DNA of 5,125 nt from DASPKW01 sp038244055. Its GTDB lineage: Bacteria > Planctomycetota > Phycisphaerae > Tepidisphaerales > Tepidisphaeraceae. The stretch spans positions 1-5,125 of the forward strand of contig JBBRTW010000492.1 of assembly GCA_038244055.1 (NCBI GenBank), written 5' to 3'. Both the position numbers and the translations under genes were made by a program. Positions 1 through 5,125 of the stretch are shown piece by piece (the stretch's first letter is position 1; each line of letters begins with the position of its first letter). The notes under the pieces were generated by a model. The model saw nothing but the letters and a program-made list of their open reading frames with translations. It was not told where the DNA came from and ran no database searches.

Positions 1-50
1 GAAAAAATCCCGGGAGGCTCCATGTACTCATGGAGGGCCGGGATTTTTTC
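1..50. terminator. Strong bidirectional rho-independent terminator hairpin
   Basis: Arms 1-13 and 38-50 are perfect reverse complements. An inner stem of ctccatg (18-24) with catggag (29-35) closes a four-base loop (tact, 25-28), and a small internal loop (14-17 against 36-37) separates the two stems. The outer arm begins with A6 and ends with T6, so a U-run follows the GC stem in transcripts from either direction. This is the classic form of a bidirectional intrinsic terminator between convergent genes. It probably ends a gene lying to the left of the window and insulates the region to its right. Confidence 0.85.
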
Positions 51-94
51 CGGAGCGTGGGTTGACGCGGGCGAGTCATACCATGATGCGAAGA

Positions 95-121
95 GGGTGG
101 GGGGCGGGATCGCGCGGGGGG
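95..121 (+). other. G-quadruplex-capable tract with adjoining palindrome
   Basis: The plus strand shows four G runs: 95-97, 99-104, 106-108 and 116-121. Their loops are 1, 1 and 7 bases, which satisfies the standard G3+N1-7 quadruplex pattern. The last run overlaps a perfect 10-bp palindrome, gggcatgccc (119-128). No gene covers the tract. Whether it folds, or has any role in transcription or in instability of the neighbouring repeats, is inference. Confidence 0.5.
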
Positions 122-130
122 CATGCCCTG

Positions 131-186
131 CGAAAAACGTCATTCAAAAAACGTCAATCAAAAAACGTCATTCAAAAAACGTCATT
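131..186. repeat. Four tandem copies of a 14-bp unit (two heptamers)
   Basis: Four head-to-tail copies of a 14-bp unit, consensus caaaaaacgtcatt, lie at 131-144, 145-158, 159-172 and 173-186. Copies 3 and 4 are identical. Copy 1 has one change (cgaaaa start) and copy 2 one change (cgtcaat end). Each unit divides naturally into two heptamers, caaaaaa and cgtcatt. The period is not a multiple of three and no gene spans it, so it is not a coding repeat. It is most likely a heptanucleotide-type minisatellite. An operator array cannot be excluded, but the 14-bp spacing does not match DNA helical phasing. Confidence 0.85.
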
Positions 187-187
187 C

Positions 188-229
188 GAAGAAATTGAAT
201 TGAAGAAATTGAATTGAAGAGTTGGAAGG
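188..229. repeat. Second 14-bp heptad array of different sequence
   Basis: Two perfect copies of gaagaaattgaatt lie at 188-201 and 202-215, followed by a decayed third copy (gaagagttggaagg, 216-229). The units divide into heptamers gaagaaa and ttgaatt. The period equals that of the array just to its left, from which it is separated by a single base (187), yet the sequence differs. The shared period suggests one origin, by slippage and divergence, or one type of repeat-generating process. Confidence 0.8.
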
Positions 230-255
230 AATGAGTACATGCGGTGATTCGGCTC

Positions 256-411
256 TCACTCATCCCCCCCGACCGCGGCCCAGGAAGCACCGTCCCGCCA
301 TCCCGCGAAGTGGGAAACCACAAGCACTCCGTCCGTCGCGCCGGTTTTCGTGCCGTCCATATTCTTGAAAGCAGCCCGCAGGGTGTTAGCATTCCAGACC
401 TTACCGCGATC
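256..411 (-). pseudogene. Coding-like relic of an unknown gene (3' end)
   Basis: In one minus-strand frame, 51 codons read without interruption from 411 down to a TGA at 256-258, with another TGA immediately upstream at 412-414. The translation has a natural composition (three Trp, many Gly and Asp) and includes stretches such as NANTLRAAFKNMDGTKTG and VVSHFAGWRDGASW. There is no start codon with a ribosome-binding site, and I do not recognise a family. A plus-strand frame over the same bases (GTG at 244) also stays open to 495, but it has no ribosome-binding site and runs into the toxin gene. The relic reading is tentative; the area may simply be non-coding. Confidence 0.25.
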
Positions 412-463
412 TCAATCCGGCACGCCATGTGGCGCCCGGGCGGTGGAATAGTAGCTATGCGGC

Positions 464-468
464 AGGAG
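464..468 (+). promoter_or_regulatory. Ribosome-binding site fixing the GTG start at 474
   Basis: The sequence aggag lies five bases before GTG 474. The alternative in-frame GTG at 429 has no purine-rich site at a useful distance, and it would add 15 residues of non-hydrophobic sequence before the membrane helix. The site therefore decides in favour of 474. Confidence 0.6.
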
Positions 469-473
469 CAAAC

Positions 474-1187
474 GTGCGACCAAATAGCTTTTTGAACTGG
501 CTACGATGGACCGCAGTCTTGCCGGCGACCGCCATTACATATCTCGCTGTCAGCGTCGGGATGCTCGTGATCGGCGTTAACTTCCTCAAAGGTGAGATTA
601 TCCACGACCCGCCGGGAACGTACGAAGTCTCAAGCCACTTCTTCTGGGACTGGTTTCTCTATCCACTCGTGTCCGTTCCGCGAACGGCAGTGGCGGAGGC
701 AGAAGCACTCATCGGGCCGACGATCGGGCGGTCGGGGTATCGCACGATGCCGGAGTTCGATGCGGCCGTCGGGGCCAAGTACCAGCGGCTTGTAGATCAG
801 GGCTACGCCGACACGATGGACCTCGTGGGGCGGGGGTTGGTGAAGAACGATCCGATGGTCATCGGCAGCCGTGTTGATTCGATCGCACGGACGGGGATGC
901 GGCGCTGGTTAGCGAATGTAGAGGGCATCCAGGAGGGGCCGGGGCGGATCATTCAGATCAACCGCCGGCTGTACAACCCGGCCGGCACCGGCGCGTACCG
1001 CATCCCCGATGTCTATATCCCTGGGGCGCGATCGGTGTACGACGCGACCATCGCGGAGAAAACCATCTCCCTCCCGCAGTCGATCGACTTCCGCGCGTTC
1101 TCCGGCGGCGGCAACGTGACGATCGTCCGCCCGTCGACGCTGGTCACGCCCGGCGCGCAGGGCTCGTATGGCTTATACTTCCCGTGA
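474..1187 (+). CDS. Membrane-anchored protein with polymorphic-toxin-like nuclease domain
   Basis: The predicted protein has 237 residues from GTG 474. What is seen: a hydrophobic helix at about residues 13-35 (LRWTAVLPATAITYLAV...), a second aromatic hydrophobic patch near 55-65 (HFFWDWFLYPLVSV), a polar helical middle, and a compact C-terminal half. The C-terminal half contains RIPDVYIPG (176-184), YDATIAEK (189-196), a conserved-looking Q202/DF205-206, FSGGGNVTIVRP (209-220) and a short SYGLYF tail. The order PD, then D190 and E195-x0-K196, is compatible with a PD-(D/E)xK nuclease fold, and this pattern is reminiscent of C-terminal toxin domains of polymorphic toxin systems (from memory, not searched). 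A small helical gene follows after 7 bp, as expected of toxin and immunity. There is no long delivery region, so this would be an orphan toxin module with an unusual membrane N-terminus. The toxin role is inference. Alternatives are an uncharacterised membrane protein or a fusion relic. Confidence 0.6.
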   Translation: MRPNSFLNWLRWTAVLPATAITYLAVSVGMLVIGVNFLKGEIIHDPPGTYEVSSHFFWDWFLYPLVSVPRTAVAEAEALIGPTIGRSGYRTMPEFDAAVGAKYQRLVDQGYADTMDLVGRGLVKNDPMVIGSRVDSIARTGMRRWLANVEGIQEGPGRIIQINRRLYNPAGTGAYRIPDVYIPGARSVYDATIAEKTISLPQSIDFRAFSGGGNVTIVRPSTLVTPGAQGSYGLYFP

Positions 1188-1190
1188 GGA
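1186..1190 (+). promoter_or_regulatory. Ribosome-binding site of the immunity-like gene
   Basis: The sequence gagga overlaps the last bases of the toxin-like gene's stop codon and lies four bases before ATG 1195. It supports ATG 1195 over the in-frame ATG at 1168, which sits inside the upstream gene without such a site. The arrangement implies translational coupling of the two genes. Confidence 0.6.
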
Positions 1191-1194
1191 CACC

Positions 1195-1512
1195 ATGGCT
1201 AGGCAGTTCGGATTCTCGGATCTTCACTCGTTCAAAGACTACGTGGTTTGGGTTCAGACCGGCGCATCGACAAAGTTCCCAGTGGAGGAATGGGCCAGCC
1301 CCGACGACCAGATGACGCTGGACCTGGCATTTGAGGGCCTGCGGCTGGGGCTGAAGATGGCGGTCGAGGAGAAGGGCGAGCGGGCGGAGTTCACGCGCGG
1401 CCGAGCGCTGGTCGAGGAGGCGTACGCCGCCTACCGCGACGGGAACGTGCGGGATGGGTTCTTCAAGCTGGAGGAGTTGCAGAAGCTCTTGAAGAAGGTG
1501 CCGTCGCGATGA
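1195..1512 (+). CDS. Small helical protein, probable immunity partner
   Basis: This 105-residue soluble protein has no signal peptide or membrane segment. It starts with MARQFGFSDLHSFKDY, has a short polar linker with PDDQ near residue 36-39, and is otherwise predicted largely helical. Charge is very high (about 18 acidic and 16 basic residues), and the C-terminal helical hairpin includes EEAYAAYRDGN and FKLEELQKLLKK. I do not recognise a named immunity family. The assignment rests on context: it is the next gene, 7 bp after a toxin-like gene on the same strand, its ribosome-binding site overlaps the upstream stop, and its size is typical of immunity proteins (about 90-170 residues). It would bind and block the nuclease domain in the cytoplasm. 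Its last 50 bases are overlapped in antisense by a transposase-like relic. Confidence 0.6.
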   Translation: MARQFGFSDLHSFKDYVVWVQTGASTKFPVEEWASPDDQMTLDLAFEGLRLGLKMAVEEKGERAEFTRGRALVEEAYAAYRDGNVRDGFFKLEELQKLLKKVPSR

Positions 1513-1648
1513 CGGGTTCGGCCGCATCCTCCGCCTTCCACACATTCGGCAGGAACTGCTCCAGTTCGCTCAGCGGCGTCTGCCCGATCTTGGCCAGCAC
1601 ACTCGTCATGTACTTCTGCGGGAGAAGAAAACGGGACAGGATTCGATT
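1463..1648 (-). pseudogene. Relic of an IS66-type transposase C-terminus
   Basis: A minus-strand frame is open between a TGA at 1649-1651 and a TGA at 1463-1465. Between about 1612 and 1510 it has very high third-position GC and a natural composition. Codons 1612-1538 read YMTSVLAKIGQTPLSELE followed by QFLPNVW. This aligns without gaps to the consensus I remember for the C-terminal element of IS66 transposases (Y-L-T-D-V-L...HP-x-S...LLP-x-x-W). No start codon, catalytic DDE region or intact insertion-sequence end is visible. The frame loses its coding character at about 1500, where it enters the immunity-like gene in antisense, so the element appears cut there. Family assignment is from memory and moderate. 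Confidence 0.45.
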
Positions 1649-1657
1649 TCACGATAA

Positions 1658-1670
1658 GCGCCCCTCGCGC
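1658..1670 (-). terminator. Weak hairpin after the SNF2 gene
   Basis: The stem gcgc (1658-1661) / gcgc (1667-1670) with a five-base loop starts 12 bases after the stop of the SNF2 gene and can be extended by a G-U and an A-U pair. A wider pair of 7-bp arms, ggagaag (1621-1627) and cttctcc (1671-1677), surrounds it. No U-run follows, so as an intrinsic terminator it is poor. It is listed because nothing better separates the convergent genes. Confidence 0.2.
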
Positions 1671-1682
1671 CTTCTCCAATTA

Positions 1683-4600
1683 TCACGACAACAACAACTC
1701 CAAATCCTCCCGCTTCAACCCGCCGATCAGCGAATTATCCGCTCCCAATATCGCATCCGCCAGATCGCGCTTGGTCTTCTGGAGCTCCAGCACTTTTTCC
1801 TCCACCGTCCCCTTGGCGATCAAGCGACACGCGAACACTTGCCGCGTTTGGCCGATGCGGTGGGTGCGGTCGATGGCCTGCGCCTCAACCGCCGGGTTCC
1901 ACCAGGGGTCGAGGAGGAAGACGTAGTCGGCCGAGGTCAGGTTGAGGCCCACGCCGCCGGCCTTGAGGCTGATCAGGAAGAGCTTGATCTTTTCGCTCTT
2001 CTGGAATTTGTCGACGCGCTCCTGGCGGTCCCTGGTCTTGCCATCGAGGTATTCGTATTTGATTTTGCGCTTGTCGAGGGCATTCTTGACGATGGCCAGG
2101 AAACTCGTGAACTGCGAGAAGACCAGCGCCTTGTGACCCTCTCCCACGATTTCTTCGAGGCGATCCAGCAGCGTATCGAGCTTGGCGCTGGATTCATCGC
2201 AGCGAGTTTTGTCGATCAGGCCGGGATGGCAGGCGGCCTGCCGCAGGCGCAGCAGCGCTTCGAGAATCTGGATCTTCACGTTGGCGAAGCCCTGCGTCTC
2301 CACATCGTTGAGCAGCTTGCGGCGATAGAACTCTTTCAATTCATCGTATTGCTTGCGCTGATCCTTATCGAGCTCGCAGAAAATCGTCTGCTCCATCTTG
2401 GCGGGAAGATCCTTGGCGACCTGCTCCTTGGTGCGGCGGAGGATGAAGGGCCGAACGGCGCGGGAGAGAAGCGTGCGGCTGTCGATATCCATGCCCCGCC
2501 CGGCCGAGGATGCGCCGGAAAAAACCGAGGCCGCGCCGAGCATTCCGGGGTTCAGGAATTCAAACAAACTCCACAATTCGCCGAGATGATTCTGCACGGG
2601 CGTGCCCGACAGCGCCAGCCGATGCCGCGCCCGCAGCAGGCGCGCGGCCTTGGCGGTTTCGCTGGCCGGGTTTTTGATGGCCTGGGCTTCATCGAGGATG
2701 ACGTAGTCGAATTCCACATCCTTGAGATAGGCCGCATCGCGGCGAAGCGTGCCGTAAGTCGTCAGGACGATGTCGTAATCCGAAAAATGCTCCGCCTCCC
2801 GCGCCCGCGCTGCATGCGAATGATCCAGCACCCGCAGCTTCGGCGAAAACTTGAGCGACTCCTGAGTCCAGTTAAACACCAGCGACCGCGGCACGACGAT
2901 CAAGGAAGGCCGATGCCGTTTCAGCTCCACCTTCTCGCTCTTGGCCACCCGCTTCCCGTTTCCCGCACTTTCATCCTTTATCCTTCCTCCTCCATCCTTC
3001 GCACCTCCTGAACCCTGAACCCCGACCCCTGAACCCTCTGCCTCCCGACTTCTGCCGATCATCATCCCCAGCACCTGCACCGTCTTGCCCAGACCCATGT
3101 CATCGGCCAGGCAGCCGCCGAAGGAAAACTCCCGCAAAAACCGCATCCAGCCCAATCCCTCCTTCTGATACTGACGCAATTCGCCCTGAAAGTCGGCCGG
3201 CGCTTCCTCCGCGCGAACGCCATCGAATCGATTGAGCATCTGCCGCGTCTTCTCGAAGGCCTCATCCCATGTTGCCTCCGGACGCTCGGCCAGCAGCGCA
3301 TCGAGCAACCCCGCCTGGGCCCGCCCGAACTGGATATGCTCCCCGTTCTCCTTGCCCATCCCCGCCAGCACGCCATACTTCTTGAGCCATTCCTCCGGCA
3401 GCATGCCGAGCGTGCCATCATCGAGCTTGATCATCTTTTCCCCCCGGCGCAGCGCCGCCAGCAGCTTCGGCAAGGCCACGATCTGATCGCCGAAGGCGAC
3501 GTTGCCGTGCAGCTCGAACCAGTCGATGCCCGAAGTGACTTCGATCTTGAACTCGCCCGGCTGGCGATAGAGTTTGCCCTCGGCCTCGACTTTCCAACCT
3601 TCTTTCACCAGGGCCATGACGACCTTGGCCAGCTTCGAAGGGGCGAGAGTGGTCAGCTCCCGTCTCTCTTCATAACTGTACGTCTGCCGGAATCCCAGCC
3701 GATGCAACCGCGCAACGGCGTCGGTCTCGGCCTTGGAGTCCCGCAGCACGATCCGCTTCCGCGCTGCATCCACCAGTGGCTGGCCGGGGGTTTCCTGGGC
3801 GATGCGCCCCAAGGATTCATCCGCATAATCGAAGGTCAGATCGCCGCGCAGCCGGTCATCGTTGATGCCCCAGCGATCGGGCTTGGCGGCGCGGATCACC
3901 AGCGCGGGCGTCATGGCCGGGCGAACTTCCTCGAATCGCAGTTCCTCGGGCAGTTGAATCTGCGGCAATTGTCCGCCCGAATGCAATTCGCGCACGAGGT
4001 CGCCCGCCCCCTCCACCGGCACGCGCAGTGGCTTGTGGCCGCGCAGATAGCTCAGCCACCCGAACGCGCCGCCATCGGCCAGCGGCTCGACCGTCTCCTT
4101 CCAGAAAACGAATCCCCCCATCGTCACCATACGCGGTTCATCCAGGCCGCGACGATCTTCGCCGCGGGCCAGGAATCCCTCCAAGACATATTCTCCATCC
4201 TCGCGGCGGACCTCGACTTTGAATTCCCAGGCCGCATCCTGCCCCCATGCCAGCGGCTCCAGGAGGATTTGTCCCCCGATCCCCACATCCACGAAACATC
4301 GCCCCGTCCCGGCCATCAGCGGAACCGCCGCCTGCGCCAGAGGGGTGCTCAGTCGATAGGAGGACGAATCTCGGCCTGAATCGTAATAATCCCCATAGCC
4401 ATATGCAGAAGTCTGCCCGCCGGTCAGCATCGCCAGCACCACTCGATCGCGCTCATCGGGTAGTAAACGGACATTGGATTGGCTGATCCCAACCTTCTTA
4501 GGCTTGCACCACTCCCCGTTGGCCTTCTTCTCGCGCTGGGCGATATCCACGACCAGCCCCTTGCCTTTGAGCGTCTCCTCGCGGTCGATGATGTAGACGA

Positions 4601-5099
4601 CCTCCCGCCCGGCCGGCCAGATTTCGCCAGGGGGCGCATCCAACTCCGGTCCGCGCACGGCCGCTCCGAAGCTTTTCAGCATCTGTTTCCATGGCGGCGT
4701 CTTCTCCTTCCTCACAGGCACGATCTTCATGGCCGGATCCAGCTTCGGATACGGACTGCTCGCAAGCAGTTGCTTCACGCCCGAGAACGACATCCCCCGC
4801 GCCGCCTGATCCTCATCGAACACGCCTTCGGCCTGGGTCGTCAGCACCGTCCCCCAAACATGCTCGCAGACCCGATCGCTCTGCACGCCGCACGAACACT
4901 CCCACCCGTAGCTCTTGTCGTTCCACCAGATTTTGACTTTGTACCGTTTGTCGTTGTCCTCGACCCCGGCGCGGAGCATTCCTTCCCGCTCATCGAACAG
5001 GTCCGCCGCGAAGTCCTCGCTCAATTGCTCCCCGCGCTTGCGCGGCAGCGGCTGTACCCTGCCATCGAGTTGTTCCATTAAATCAAAAAACAAAGTCAT
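1683..5099 (-). CDS. SNF2-family ATPase/helicase with N-terminal SWIM zinc finger
   Basis: The complete protein has 1138 residues. The SWIM zinc finger is C68-x-C70...C78-x-H80. Residues 90-630 are the less conserved part, where bacterial relatives carry an SNF2-associated domain. The ATPase begins with LRQYQKEGLGWMRFL (641-655), then Walker A DDMGLGKT (666-673, K672), motif Ia PSLIVVPRSLVFNW (731-744), DEAQ (803-806) and motif III LSGTP (830-834). The second RecA lobe has KALVFSQF (990-997), SLKAGGVGLNL (1044-1054), DPWWNP (1064-1069) and DRTHRIGQ (1077-1084). All catalytic motifs are intact, so it should be an active ATP-dependent double-stranded-DNA translocase; bacterial members remodel protein-DNA or RNA polymerase-DNA complexes, and the exact role is unknown. 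A low-complexity insertion at about 684-725 separates motifs I and Ia. ATG 5099 is chosen because AGGA lies nine bases upstream. The gene is convergent with the toxin/immunity pair and has no visible operon partner in the window. Confidence 0.95.
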   Translation of the reverse strand: MTLFFDLMEQLDGRVQPLPRKRGEQLSEDFAADLFDEREGMLRAGVEDNDKRYKVKIWWNDKSYGWECSCGVQSDRVCEHVWGTVLTTQAEGVFDEDQAARGMSFSGVKQLLASSPYPKLDPAMKIVPVRKEKTPPWKQMLKSFGAAVRGPELDAPPGEIWPAGREVVYIIDREETLKGKGLVVDIAQREKKANGEWCKPKKVGISQSNVRLLPDERDRVVLAMLTGGQTSAYGYGDYYDSGRDSSSYRLSTPLAQAAVPLMAGTGRCFVDVGIGGQILLEPLAWGQDAAWEFKVEVRREDGEYVLEGFLARGEDRRGLDEPRMVTMGGFVFWKETVEPLADGGAFGWLSYLRGHKPLRVPVEGAGDLVRELHSGGQLPQIQLPEELRFEEVRPAMTPALVIRAAKPDRWGINDDRLRGDLTFDYADESLGRIAQETPGQPLVDAARKRIVLRDSKAETDAVARLHRLGFRQTYSYEERRELTTLAPSKLAKVVMALVKEGWKVEAEGKLYRQPGEFKIEVTSGIDWFELHGNVAFGDQIVALPKLLAALRRGEKMIKLDDGTLGMLPEEWLKKYGVLAGMGKENGEHIQFGRAQAGLLDALLAERPEATWDEAFEKTRQMLNRFDGVRAEEAPADFQGELRQYQKEGLGWMRFLREFSFGGCLADDMGLGKTVQVLGMMIGRSREAEGSGVGVQGSGGAKDGGGRIKDESAGNGKRVAKSEKVELKRHRPSLIVVPRSLVFNWTQESLKFSPKLRVLDHSHAARAREAEHFSDYDIVLTTYGTLRRDAAYLKDVEFDYVILDEAQAIKNPASETAKAARLLRARHRLALSGTPVQNHLGELWSLFEFLNPGMLGAASVFSGASSAGRGMDIDSRTLLSRAVRPFILRRTKEQVAKDLPAKMEQTIFCELDKDQRKQYDELKEFYRRKLLNDVETQGFANVKIQILEALLRLRQAACHPGLIDKTRCDESSAKLDTLLDRLEEIVGEGHKALVFSQFTSFLAIVKNALDKRKIKYEYLDGKTRDRQERVDKFQKSEKIKLFLISLKAGGVGLNLTSADYVFLLDPWWNPAVEAQAIDRTHRIGQTRQVFACRLIAKGTVEEKVLELQKTKRDLADAILGADNSLIGGLKREDLELLLS
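2925..3050 (-). repeat. Repeat-derived in-frame insertion within the SNF2 gene
   Basis: On the coding (minus) strand this stretch contains three GGTTCAGG-like units (3011-3037 area) and three GGAT(A/G)AA-like units (2971-3000 area). It encodes about 40 residues rich in Gly, Ser, Lys and Glu (about 684-725) between Walker A and motif Ia, where SNF2 proteins normally have a short linker. Within it, 3013-3036 on the minus strand gives four G runs (3, 4, 4 and 3 bases, loops 4, 2 and 4), a quadruplex-capable motif. Codons remain in frame and the flanking motifs are intact, so the insertion seems tolerated as a surface loop. Confidence 0.6.
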
Positions 5100-5108
5100 G
5101 CGTTACCA

Positions 5109-5112
5109 TCCT
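5109..5112 (-). promoter_or_regulatory. Ribosome-binding site of the SNF2 gene
   Basis: AGGA on the minus strand lies nine bases before ATG 5099. The next in-frame ATG (codon 8, at 5076-5078) is preceded by a T-rich stretch without such a site, so the upstream start is preferred. The promoter lies beyond the window edge. Confidence 0.5.
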
Positions 5113-5125
5113 GGCTCCCCCACAA

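Noticed and set aside
62..87. Possible promoter: TTGACG at 62-67 with a downstream box near 82-87 (catgat)
   Set aside because: The spacer is only 14 bases and the -10 match is poor, so it is not supportable as a sigma-70 promoter.
131..229. Possible CRISPR array
   Set aside because: The units are 14 bp, directly adjacent and without unique spacers, and no cas gene is present.
429..473. Upstream GTG start (429) for the toxin-like gene
   Set aside because: It has no ribosome-binding site, whereas GTG 474 has aggag at a spacing of five bases and places the membrane helix near the N-terminus.
244..495. Plus-strand open frame beginning with GTG at 244
   Set aside because: It has no ribosome-binding site and no recognisable domain, its codon use degrades after about 350, and it overlaps the start of the toxin-like gene in another frame.
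1168..1194. Upstream ATG start (1168) for the immunity-like gene
   Set aside because: It lies inside the preceding gene without a ribosome-binding site; ATG 1195 has gagga at four bases.
1509..5081. Long open frames on the plus strand opposite the SNF2 gene (about 1509-3011, 3336-4379 and 4479-5081)
   Set aside because: They are antisense shadows of a high-GC3 gene. They lack recognisable domains, and the minus-strand frame has all SNF2 motifs intact.

Overview
This is a GC-rich bacterial window with one large housekeeping-type gene and one small accessory island. The organism cannot be fixed from sequence alone. The high GC3 coding, the SWIM-containing SNF2 helicase architecture and the scattered short repeats would suit a Planctomycetota-like or other environmental GC-rich bacterium, but this is a weak inference. 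No rRNA, tRNA or CRISPR array is seen.

Layout: positions 1-50 form a strong, nearly symmetric hairpin flanked by A6 and T6 runs, probably a bidirectional terminator. Positions 51-470 hold no convincing intact gene. They contain a G-quadruplex-capable tract (95-121), a tandem array of a 14-bp unit built from two heptamers (131-186), a second 14-bp heptad array of different sequence (188-229), and a short coding-like relic on the minus strand (about 259-411). Positions 474-1187 (+) encode a 237-aa protein with one N-terminal membrane helix and a C-terminal half that resembles a polymorphic-toxin nuclease domain of PD-(D/E)xK type. Seven bases later, 1195-1512 (+) encode a 105-aa, helical, highly charged protein in the position expected of its immunity protein. 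Directly after that lies an antisense coding-like relic (1463-1648, minus) whose translation aligns without gaps to my recollection of the C-terminal end of IS66-family transposases.

The rest (1683-5099, minus) is one complete 1138-aa SNF2-family ATPase with an N-terminal SWIM zinc finger and all helicase motifs intact. It is convergent with the toxin/immunity pair. Within its ATPase domain, just after Walker A, it carries an in-frame low-complexity insertion encoded by GGGTTCA-type and GGATRAA-type repeats, including a second G-quadruplex motif.

Reading the parts together: the left 1.6 kb looks like an accessory islet of an orphan toxin/immunity module, transposase debris and repeats, placed beside a conserved SNF2 gene. 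The most interesting item is the membrane-anchored, apparently orphan toxin-like protein with its immunity-like partner. The functional assignment of that pair rests on motif resemblance and gene order, not on a database search.
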